Positions 36,609 to 45,140 of a stretch of 64,000 nt of DNA are shown here, one piece after another. Origin of the DNA: Asterella californica (Eukaryota > Streptophyta > Marchantiopsida > Marchantiales > Aytoniaceae); assembly GCA_036924285.1 (NCBI GenBank), contig JAYKYS010000010.1, forward strand, positions 14,359,001 to 14,423,000, read 5' to 3'. Each line of letters begins with the position of its first letter. Positions within the stretch are counted from its first letter, which is position 1. The notes beneath the pieces were generated by a model, which saw only the letters and a list, made by a program, of their open reading frames with translations, made no database searches and was not told where the DNA came from. Made by a program: the position numbers and the translations under genes.

Positions 36609-37537
36609 CTCTGTAGTCTTAGCTTTGGCTTTACCACTAGACCAATAGCTCTTGATGTCCTACAGGGATGCGTGCAAGTACTTATGGACTTGTATAAAGT
36701 AGTAGCAGACCTTCTCGCACGTCCCTAGAGGAGTGGTAGGGCGACCCCACAGTATTAGGGGTAAGTTATAGTTGTGGTAGTGTTTGTCTATACCGTAGAG
36801 ACGCGTATGGAGGCAGTTGGTGGCAGTTGTCTTGGGTGAGCTAGTAGAGCTACCATGTGGATGTTTTTGGAGCTACTAGAGGTGTAGACATCTAGTAAGT
36901 GACCTCAAGTGTCAATTACGACAGTTGGTGATCATATATTGTGCATGTGGTCATCGACGAGGAGACGTCAGTCCAGGTGGGACTGGGTTTCTCTTTATGT
37001 GAATGTTTGAGTGTGGAGGGTTATCGTTTGGACTTCTTGTGGTTGGAACCCCTCCATATTCTACTTCCTATTTGTGCGCCGCGTTTGCTTGTGTTGGCGC
37101 TTGATTTCCGGAGTGAGTTCACTCCAGTGTGCTGTCGGTAGTGAGGCTAGAGTTGCGGACCAGTCAGACTACCTTTGTCTCTCTCACGGTGCAGTTGGAG
37201 TGACGACCAACAGACCGTGAGAGGCTGCATGTGATGATGGCAGGTACAGGTTGCCCTTACCTTGACTGTCCTAGTAGGGGATAGGTGAGCTCAGTAGGAG
37301 CAGGGTTATGCAAGTGGTGGTTACGGTGGTGACGGAGATTGCGACTTCCGGTTGGGGAGTGTGTTAGCGAGATTCTCTCATCACGGAGTTCTCGGGAGGT
37401 TCTGATGGGGACTTCTCAGACAGTGGGTATACACGGAGTGGGGTGAGGTACCGACTACCTACACCATTGCCGTCGGTTGTTCCAGAGGACGAGTAAGAAG
37501 TGGTGAGTCTAGTGTCACCACACCGTTGTTGTGGGAC

Positions 37538-38560
37538 ATGGACGAGATCTATGGGACCACGAAGGGGCCGCGACGTTACTCGGATACAGTTGGTACCATT
37601 GAGCTGGATGACTTCATCCAGGAGTTCGACAGTTGGTGCGATCTGCAGCAGATGCGGAACCCACAGTTGTTTACACCCTTCATGGCGTGGAAGGGTTTGT
37701 TCTAGCACTTGGAGGGACCGCCGATGGACGATTATCATGAGTTCAGGCGAGATTACAATGTTGAGATCGAGTTGTGGAGACAACATTGGTCTCCCAACTA
37801 CGTTTCTATCACTACTGGCGTAGTTTCGAGAGGCGTAGCACCTGCGAGTTCGGATGCCAGTAGCAGTGGTACAGCCACAGGTGGCGGAGTGCCTACTACC
37901 AGCGGTGCGTCCACAGGTAGTGGAGCAGGTGGTAGTGTGAGTGGGATGCCACCAAGGTTTAACCCTGTGGTTCAGTTCTTCCAATGTTTGAGGAAGAACT
38001 ATCAGGGTGTGCGGACCGACAAGTTGAGGAGTCTGCAAGAGTTCCAGCGGAAGACTGGAGAGAGCCTACGCGAGGCGTTTACTCGTATGAGGCGGTTGAT
38101 CAGCGTTACCCAAGGGGTGACGGAAGCACAGGCAGTTCAGTTCTAGTATGAGATACTAGATCGAGAGCTGCGTAGGAGAGTTAGAGATGCTACTCTCTTT
38201 AGAGATATCGTTTCGACGTTGGCGGTTGTCTTTAGTCTTGCTGAGCGGATTGAGCTCAACATGGTGGAGGAGAGGGTGGTGGTTGCTGGGTTCAGCAAGG
38301 AGACACCACATGGAGCGACCACCTCTTCTCGAGGATCACAGGCTACGCAATAGCGTGGTGGTGGTGGTGGTAAGGATCGTGCGGAGCAGTCACGATCACA
38401 GGGAGGTGTAGGAGGATCTGGTGGGTAGAAGTCCATGCTGTCCTTCTCTAACCAGCAGCAAGCGAGTCCTTGTTGGACGTGTGATGTCCTCATCAGCAAA
38501 AGGACTGTCCACAGAGGAGAGGTGCCATCCCGAGTTGCGGCAAGGGAAGGCTGATCGTGG
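37538..38560 (+). pseudogene. Gag relic of the methyltransferase element
   Basis: One frame from the ATG at 37538 (GTIELDDFIQEFDSWCDL near the start) continues through TAG stops at 37703 and 38144. It has a Ser/Gly/Thr-rich low-complexity stretch, then a helical gag-like segment (YQGVRTDKLRSLQEFQRKTG and SLREAFTRMRRLI). After a one-base shift a zinc knuckle fits at 38471-38508 with Cys-X2-Cys-X4-His-X4-Cys spacing. An Arg/Gly-rich region follows. Both TAGs fit CAG codons changed by one transition. Confidence 0.78.
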
Positions 38561-39261
38561 ACGAGGCGGAGGAGCTGGAGGTAGAGGTCCAGCACATGGG
38601 AGAGGACCAGTCGGTCCACCGCATGCTACGACGTCAGAAGCAGGTATGGCTGTTCGGATTGAGCAGTTGGAGCAGAGGATAGCTAGTATGGCTATGGCTC
38701 AGCGGAGATCAGGTGGAACAAAGGCTTCCACGTCTTATGGAGGAGAAGGAGGTGACTTCGACTTCATGGCTGGTGTGGCGAAGATTGAGGCATCTGCGGC
38801 AGTGACTAGAGGTGCAGTACGTGTCTCTGAGCCACGAGGTGCGTCAGTGGAGTTGGATCCACAACGCGGGGAGGCTGATAGACAGACCAGGCTTCCCCAG
38901 TCGTTCACGTTATCGGAGGCGTTGAGGACCACATCTATGTTCCTAAACGACCTACCGATGGTGCAGTAGAGTTGGAGACATCGACATCCAATAGTGGGTG
39001 TGATGTGAATCCACCTTCGACGTCTGTGGATGCGACGTCGAATCCGATGTTGGGGGCGGCTACAGCAGTTTTGCGAGTCCCACTATTCTCAGCCACGGAT
39101 ATGAGGGCATTGGGAGTCAACTTGGCTCCAGTGTTCTAGTTGACGGCCACGCTCAGTGAGAGCGAGGATGTAGTTACCTCTAGTGCTGAAGTAGTTCAGC
39201 GAGAGACGGTAGACGTGTCCATGGAGTCGAGGATCAGGACAGCTACCAGTGGTATTGGCAA
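38561..39261 (+). other. Gag-protease linker region
   Basis: The open frame 38421-38969 covers part of this stretch. It is Gly/Arg-rich at first (GRGGGAGGRGPAHGRGP), then has a possible short coiled-coil (MAVRIEQLEQRIASMAMAQ). No known domain is recognised. 38970-39261 is not open in a convincing frame and probably contains frameshifts. Confidence 0.45.
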
Positions 39262-39745
39262 GTGGCGGCTGCTAGGTTAGATGAGTTACCAGCTAGGCCG
39301 GCGATTGACCGTGCTGGTTTGGCACCAGGTGTGGTGTTGTTGGACAATAGAAGTGGTATCTTCTGTTTGGTGGCACCTTCAAGGAAAGTGTATCGACCCC
39401 AGAAGGTCTTGTTAGACTCTGGAGCCCAACCGTTGGTGTTGGGAAAGACGGCGTGTATTGGTTTGGGTCAGAAGAAGGCCGAGATAGAGAGATGTCCATT
39501 CCAGTTACAGACATCTCTAGGGGGATCAGGAGGTACAACTCTACACATGACACGTGAGATGTTGACGGTGAGAGTTCGGCCAGATCATCCCACGGATGGC
39601 TTTATGGTGAGGGCCAAGGCCATCGTTACAGCCGCAGAGTCTTATGATGTATTGGTGGGAGGTGCTGTGTTGTACCTTATGGGGTTTGTGATCGACTATT
39701 GGGCGGAGACAGCATCTTATAGACCAGGTTGGCAGTCCGGTGAGG
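39262..39745 (+). pseudogene. Retropepsin-like aspartic protease of the methyltransferase element
   Basis: Within the open frame 39262-40503 (413 residues), the catalytic loop is LLDSGAQPLVLG with Asp at residue 52 (39415). A hydrophobic second signature, YDVLVGGAVLYLMGF (residues 128-142), corresponds to the Ile-Leu-Gly-type motif of gypsy proteases. It should cleave the Gag-Pol polyprotein. This region itself has no stop. About 140 residues of unassigned linker (acidic, Pro-rich) separate it from the methyltransferase. Confidence 0.82.
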
Positions 39746-40129
39746 GACGAGTGAGCCGCTTACCAGTGCGGTTCAGTGCTAGAGTTGGGACGACGGAGCC
39801 TACACCAGGGACGATGGCATCCGTTGCAGGGTTCAGTTCGGTCATCACTTGGCCGGGCGAGTTGTTGGAGGACAATGCCCATGCGGAGGATACTCCGGTC
39901 TTTGAGGAGGTGGAGGACATGCCTAGCATGTCTACGTTAGTACCATCTGCCTTGGATGTTCCACTCTGGAGTTCGGGTGGAGAGTTGCAGCAGTATGCTG
40001 ATCAGTTGGTGCAGCAAGCTTGGAGCGAAGCCTTTGTACCACCAGTAGAGGAACAAAGGGTTGTTCCTGCTACTGACCCTGTGACCTTATCACCGTTGGA
40101 TATGACTCCTATTGTGTGGCAGTATCCAG

Positions 40130-41100
40130 AGGAGGGTGTATGTGTGCTGGAGCTGTTTGGAGAGATCAGCACAGGTTTGGCTGCGGTATTGCAGGCAAGC
40201 ATACAAGTACAGCGATACTTGTATGTGGAGAGAGATGAGATTGCAAGACGCATCTCATTGCGACATGTGGCACGTTTGGTGCAGAGATATCCTGAGTTGT
40301 TGTCCATATCAGCTGTTAGAGGATACCAGCAAGCATTACCGTCGGATATTTTGTTGCTGGGGGCGCAAGATCTTACGTTTGTTGGCACCATTCACTTGGT
40401 GATAGCCGGATGGCCATGTCAAGGTCACACACGTGCTGGGAGAGGTCAGAGTTTACATGACCCGCGATCTAGGATGTTCTGGAAGATGTTACGGATCTTA
40501 TGACATCTCCAGATGCATCAAGTGGATTCTCCAACGTACATCTTGGAGAACGTTCCTTTGTTGGGTGATGCTCGTACACAGATGATGACGAGTGTGCATC
40601 AAATGCGGTCTTGGATTGGACCAACAGTGTTGTTGGATGCAGCGAGAGTAGGATCTCGTGCACATCATCCACGGTTGTGGTGGACGAACTTGTTACCGAG
40701 AGAGGTGCTTAAACGAGCACACGATGGAGTGCGACGATCAGCACATCTCACGGTTGATAGCATCTTGGATGCAGGACGACGATCTCAAGTAGTGAGAGTC
40801 GTCGATAGGTCACCCATGGCAGTGGTGAACCTAGTGGGGCGGCCCATGGTAGCGTTACCTACTTTGGTAAGCTTTCCAGCGTCACATGCTTATAGAGATG
40901 GAGGACCTGAGCTTGTGTGAGATGCTCAATTACGGTAGTTGGTGGAGCCCAATGCCGATGAGAGAGAGCGAGCGATGGGTTTCGCTACAGGTACGACGGC
41001 AGTAGCTTCGGTGTCGGGGGCTTCACGTCGTCAAGTATTGGGTCAAGCAATGGACTTGAATTGCTTGACATGGATTGTTAGCCTTGGATTGGCTGAGCAG
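40130..41100 (+). pseudogene. C5 DNA-cytosine methyltransferase domain fused into Pol
   Basis: All main motifs of C5 methyltransferases appear in order in one frame. Motif I is VLELFGEISTGL (40144-40179), with Glu where Gly is usual. The motif II acid is in YVERDEIAR (about 40222-40248). Motif IV is AGWPCQGHTRAG, with the catalytic Cys codon at 40417-40419. Motif VI is LENVP (ENV at 40546-40554). Motif VIII is AHHPRLWWTNL (40660-40692), motif IX is NADERERAMGF (about 40951-40983) and motif X is RRQVLGQAMDLNCLTWIVSL (41026-41085). The spacing between VIII and IX is short, so the target-recognition part is small, as in DNMT3/DRM-type enzymes, while the PCQ form of motif IV is more like DNMT1, DNMT2 or bacterial enzymes. 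Three stops lie inside (TGA 40501, TGA 40918, TAG 40936). It lies between protease and RT. Confidence 0.9.
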
Positions 41101-41337
41101 CGTCGGATGCGATCGACAGGTGTTACTGCTCGAGCACTCTTGAGCTCTTTGCCTACCGGATCGGTGGAGACAAAGGCTGGAGGCGAGGCACGTGGAGTTC
41201 GTCATCCTTGGACATCATGGGATGTCATAGGAGAGAGTGTGGAGTTTGCAGCTAGAACTGCAGAAGTTTTACGCACAGTAGCGGTGGAGGTTGTTGGTGG
41301 TGAGCAGAAGGAAACTGCTCCAGAGGCTGCAAGATAG
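41101..41337 (+). pseudogene. Linker between methyltransferase and RT
   Basis: It continues the same open frame to a TAG at 41335. It contains HPWTSWDVIGESVEFAARTA and ends in a Lys/Glu/Ala-rich tail. No known domain is recognised. It is conserved in the older copy at 33870-34016, so it is a regular part of the polyprotein. Confidence 0.6.
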
Positions 41338-42290
41338 CAGTCAACGACTTCGTCTTCTACCTCTAGCATGGTGACAGAGGATACTTGGGAGCCGGAGATT
41401 GGACCCAAGCTTATAAGAGAGGAGAGACGAAGAGTCCAAAGATTCCTGAAGAGCTATAGGAATTGTTTTGCCTTCAGTATGAAGGATTTGGGTACCTTGA
41501 AGGGACATGGTATACGGATCGACTTGGCTAATGACACGCCAATCTTTCGACGTCCTTACAGGTACAGTGACATAGAGAGAGCTTTGATCCAGAGTCGGAC
41601 TCAAGACTTGTTGGAGGCTGGGTTGGTGGAGATGTTGCATGGAGAGTATGCATCTGCCATAGTTATGCCAGCCAAGAAGGATATGTATGGCAACTACACG
41701 AATAGACGGATGTGTGGGGACTACCGTCTTATCAATCGGCAGACGAAGTCCGATAAGTATGCCATGCCGACACCTGAGAGATCTTTGATGCAGTGGGGCA
41801 TGTAAAGATCTTCAGTACTTTGGATCTTCGAGCAAGGTATCATCAGTTGTCCGTGAGAGAAGAAGATAAGTCCAAGACAGCATTCTGGGGAATTGACTCT
41901 CACGGCAAAGATTGTTTGTATCAGTGGCGGTTCTTACCATTTGGGTTGAAGAACGCCCCTGCTGAGTTCCAAAGGGTGATGGACAGAATCCTAGCAGGAT
42001 TGGATTTTGTCAGATGTTATATTGACGACATCTTAGTCTATAGTGCTTTAGTGGAGGAGCACGAGAGACACTTACTGGATGTGTTTGAGCGGTTGAGAAC
42101 TCATGGGTTGAAGTTACACCCTGGGAAGTGTAAGTTTTTCCAGGAGTTGATAGAGTATTTGGGCCACACCATCCAGGTGGATTGGGTGTTCAACAGACGA
42201 AAGTTGAGGCTATTGCACGTATCCCACGTCCCACAGATGTGAGTCGAGTTCGAGCATTTGTTGGTTTGACGAACTTTTATCGTCGATACG
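41338..42290 (+). pseudogene. Reverse transcriptase of the methyltransferase element
   Basis: The frame of the methyltransferase continues unchanged through TAG 41335 into RT (RRVQRFLKSYRNCFAFSMKD, then FRRPYRYSDIERALIQ and RRMCGDYRLINR). A one-base deletion near 41780 shifts to the frame 41793-42242, which has FSTLDLRARYHQL, FLPFGLKNAPAEFQRVMD and the catalytic RCYIDDILVYS (YIDD at 42018-42029). A second shift near 42170-42185 leads into the thumb and RNase H frame (RAFVGLTNFYRRYVKGFS). All key RT motifs are present, though split across three frames. Confidence 0.92.
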
Positions 42291-42847
42291 TGAAAGGATT
42301 TAGTGCAATTGCGAAGCCGTTGACCAAGCTGATGAAGGTGGACCAAGAGTGGCAGTGGGAAGATGAGCAGGAGCGAGCTTTCATAGAGCTCAAGGATAGG
42401 TTGACATCTGCTCCCATCCTGAGGAGACCCGTTAGGGGGCGTCCTTTCCAACTGCACACCGATTGGAGTATGTTGGGACTTGGAGCAGTGCTGACTCAGC
42501 ATGATGATGAGAAAAAGGAATTCGTGGTGGCGTATATCAGTCGCTCCAACAATTCAGCGGAGACGAGATATAGTTCGTATGAGGGAGAGTGTTTGACGAC
42601 AGTGTGGGCTGTTGCACACTTTCGATGTTATCTGTTTGGGAACCCCTTTACTCTCATCACTGATCATCAGCCGCTCAAGTGGTTGATGGAGTCCGACAAG
42701 CTTACAGGGAAGCTTGCACGATGGGCTCTGATCTTACAGGAGTATGACTTCCAGGTAGTACATAGACCTGGAGTTGCAAACCTAGATGCCGATGGGTTGA
42801 GTCGCAACCCGTGCACGAGTCAGCAGGATCAGACTGAGGCTCGATGA
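42291..42847 (+). pseudogene. RT connection and RNase H of the methyltransferase element
   Basis: It belongs to the 221-residue frame 42182-42847. After AIAKPLTKLMKVDQEW comes an RNase H-like domain with LHTDWSMLGLGAVL, YSSYEGECL and ITDHQPLKWLMESDKL, ending in VVHRPGVANLDADGLSR, the usual gypsy transition to integrase. The TGA at 42845 interrupts the link. At the equivalent position the older copy has TGG, so a single G-to-A change explains it. Confidence 0.9.
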
Positions 42848-44318
42848 CATGACGAGATTGATGAGGAGATAGTGCCAGGGTGGCATGCATCTGCCTTTCT
42901 TTGTGTGTTGGTCATGAACTCTAGTATGGAGGGCCAAGTCGTATCTTTCTCTGGTCAGAGAGTAGATGATTAGTCTCCAGATCTTGAGGGTGGAGATGGT
43001 GTTTCAGACCAGCGAGATATCCATGATGATGTGACCGTGATGGAGTATCTACGTACTGGTGTGGTAGTAGGCACAATAAGTGCTAAGGAGCGAGATCGTG
43101 TCCTTCAACGAGCGAAGAGATTTCGACGAGAAGGACGACATGTACTTCGAGTGTGGGGTGATGAGAGGGTACGGATAGTGTCACATCCATCCCAGAGGGC
43201 ACAGTTAATATGACATGCCCATGAGGAGTTGAGACATTTTGGAGTGACTGCGTACGCATAGCTTACTCCAAGGACAGTATTGGTGACGTGGTATGCACAT
43301 CAATGTGCAACAGTTTGTCGCACGATGTGTGGTTTGTGATCGAGTACGAGCATCGTTTAATGCTCCTACTCCACAGTTACACCCCTTACTGATTATGGGG
43401 TTGGATTACCGTTGGAGTTTGGATTTTACGGGACCCTTACCGTTGACCGTACGTCACCACCGGTATGTGTTGGTGATGGTGGAGCACTTCTCCAAGTGGA
43501 TTGAGTTGGTGGCATTACCAGACAAGACGAGTGAAGGGACAGCGTACGCGTTTTTAGATCGAGTGTTGAGTCGTTTTGGAGCACCAGCTGAAGTACTGAC
43601 AGACCAAGGTACAGAGTTCCTTGGTGAGTTTCAAGCCTTGTGTGATCAGGCGCTGATTGATCATCGGACTACATCTCGAGATCATCCTGAGGCGGATGGT
43701 TTGGCGGAGAGGGTAGTTCAGACGGTGAAGAGAGGATTGCGCAAGTATGGCTTGCAGAAGGGCCACTTGGGAGACTGAGATGTGCAGTTACCATGGTTGG
43801 CTATGGGTTACCGTTTCAGCCGACAAGCGTCTTTGGCTTCCTTTTCACCATATTTTCTATTGTATGGCCGAGATCCAGATCTATCTTCGGCCATTCGTCG
43901 TGATTCTGCTGAGGTGTTGAACCTTGATGATCCGGATATGTGGGTGAGAGCATGTTCTCAACGAGTAGAGACATTTCGGAGAGTTATGCCTATGGCTTTT
44001 GAGAACCTAGCGATTGCTCAGCATAGAGACACGTTGCGATATGCAACTATCCGAGGAGGAGGTTATCGACCATCGATTCGTAGGTTTCATCTTGGCGATT
44101 ATATCTATCTGCAGCAGACCGCACCGACGACGTTGGATGTGACCGTAGGGCGCACTATTTTACGAGTGCGAGAGGTGTTACCTTCTGGAGTATTCATGTT
44201 AGAGGGCCGTGATGGTGTTGGGTGGAAGGACCATGTGCGTAATTGCGCGCCATGTCATCTTCCCAACATTGATGGTACCGTTGACCCAAGCTTAGCAGTT
44301 GTACGCGCGGGCTTGAGG
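42848..44318 (+). pseudogene. Integrase of the methyltransferase element
   Basis: The zinc region is degenerate (HEELRHFG near 43220, then VARCVVCDRVR near 43314) and split by stops and a frameshift near 43260-43300. The core has LDFTGPLPL, LTDQGTEFLG and HPEADGLAERVVQ, giving the D,D-35-E triad. A TGA at 43776 (TGG in the older copy) separates the core from the C-terminal part 43782-44459, which contains FSPYFLLYGRDPDL and LGDYIYLQQTAP, typical of gypsy integrase tails. That same frame runs on into the PHD finger. Confidence 0.9.
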
Positions 44319-44459
44319 TGTATGTTGTGTGGATTTGCTGGTGGAGCAGCCCGTATGTTGGTGTGTGATGGTTGTTCGAGAGGTTGGCACATGTCATGTT
44401 TGACTCCACCTCTCAGTGTAGTTCCTACTGGACGGTGGGTTTGTCCTCGATGTATATAG
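44319..44459 (+). pseudogene. PHD finger at the integrase C-terminus
   Basis: The last 46 residues of the integrase frame form a C4HC3 zinc finger with spacing Cys-X2-Cys-X11-Cys-X2-Cys-X4-His-X2-Cys-X14-Cys-X2-Cys. The signatures are MLVCDGCSRGWHMSC and LTPPLSVVPTGRWVCPRC. This is a textbook PHD finger; the family commonly reads the histone H3 tail and its methylation state. It sits where chromoviruses have a chromodomain. It is uninterrupted in this copy; the older copy (46590-46734) has lost the first two Cys. Confidence 0.92.
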
Positions 44460-44630
44460 CGGAGATAGTCGATTAGATCTTTGCGTGGTATGGATTGCAA
44501 ACAGGCGACTAACGATGGGGCGATGTAGCACCCGGTCTCCTGATCGTTGCACCCATGAAGGTGTGTATCACGTAGTTGTGATATGGAGCTATCTGGAGTT
44601 AGAGGGACCTAACCGCCAGTTAGAGGGGCG
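44460..44630 (+). other. 3' region of the methyltransferase element with LTR-start-like sequence
   Basis: It lies between the polyprotein stop and the 107-bp repeat. TGTAGCACCC at 44525 is a classic plant LTR start and is conserved in the older copy (46802). If it is the true 3' LTR start, the LTR would be about 510 bp and the left copy would be 5'-truncated. Confidence 0.5.
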
Positions 44631-44737
44631 ATTGTGGTACACTTGTGTATGTGTATGACATCGTCCATGTGTTATGTGTATGTGTGGTGTATCTCTGACA
44701 GCGATGTATGTTGTGTAGCGATGTGTATGCGCACGAC
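44631..44737 (+). repeat. 107-bp repeat X, copy 1 (before the right LTR)
   Basis: It starts ATTGTGGTAC and ends GCGCACGAC, and is rich in GTGTATG. It is identical by eye to 45034-45140, which lies on the other side of the right LTR. A diverged version precedes the LTR of the older copy (about 46883-46990), so its original place is before the LTR. Confidence 0.9.
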
Positions 44738-44740
44738 AGC

Positions 44741-45034
44741 TGTCACGTCAGTTTGGGCACCTCGGCTAGGTTGACCGAGTGCAAAGTGACGCATCCCGGT
44801 AAGGCCGTTAGTGCCGTTAGGGCGAGTTGGTGAGAGAGCCCACTAGGAGTAAACTTCACAGGTAGGGCTTGGAGGCCTTAGTTCTTCGAGTTGAGCCTTC
44901 AAGCTCCAGGCTATGGTGGATAGTCTAGTTGAGTGTAACCCGGATTCTCTTCGCGTTTAGAGTGGATTTGGCTTGATCATTTTTTAGTAATCTTTGTTGT
45001 AGTGTTGGAGATGATAATATCTCAATGCAGATTA
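44741..45034 (+). repeat. Right LTR of the methyltransferase element
   Basis: Partner of 35344-35636, starting TGTCACGTCAG. It is flanked on both sides by the same 107-bp sequence, which is unusual for an LTR. No clean target duplication could be found; the left flank ACAAGA and the sequence after the second 107-bp copy (ACAAAG) are only similar. Confidence 0.82.
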
Positions 45035-45140
45035 TTGTGGTACACTTGTGTATGTGTATGACATCGTCCATGTGTTATGTGTATGTGTGGTGTATCTCTG
45101 ACAGCGATGTATGTTGTGTAGCGATGTGTATGCGCACGAC
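45034..45140 (+). repeat. 107-bp repeat X, copy 2 (after the right LTR)
   Basis: A perfect duplicate of 44631-44737. Directly after it, the interrupted older copy resumes at the start of its integrase. Confidence 0.9.

Larger units (their letters stand above)
35637..37537 (+). other. Untranslated leader of the methyltransferase element
   Basis: About 1.9 kb between the left LTR and gag without a recognisable coding domain. It is GC-richer than the flanking AT-rich DNA. It contains a GGAGC pentamer microsatellite (36353-36376) and a segment resembling 5S rRNA on the minus strand (36568-36608). Leaders this long occur in large plant gypsy elements and may carry packaging or promoter signals; none could be identified. 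Confidence 0.55.
35344..45034 (+). mobile_element. Ty3/gypsy element encoding a DNA methyltransferase and a PHD finger (younger copy)
   Basis: A 9.7-kb element between direct repeats 35344-35636 and 44741-45034. The order is LTR, 1.9-kb leader, gag, protease, C5 cytosine methyltransferase, RT, RNase H, integrase, PHD finger, short 3' region, LTR. It is nested in an older copy of the same family (33285-35343 and 45141-47270). A TGTAGCACCC sequence at 44525, also present in the older copy at 46802, resembles a typical LTR start, so the true LTR may be longer than the repeat seen at both ends. No convincing primer-binding site was found after the left LTR. Premature stops and a few frameshifts make the copy inactive. 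Confidence 0.88.

Noticed and set aside
36941..37220. Additional gene in the leader of the methyltransferase element (for example an envelope-like or accessory protein)
   Set aside because: The 66-92 residue frames have no domain, no conserved counterpart was seen in the older copy, and they overlap one another.
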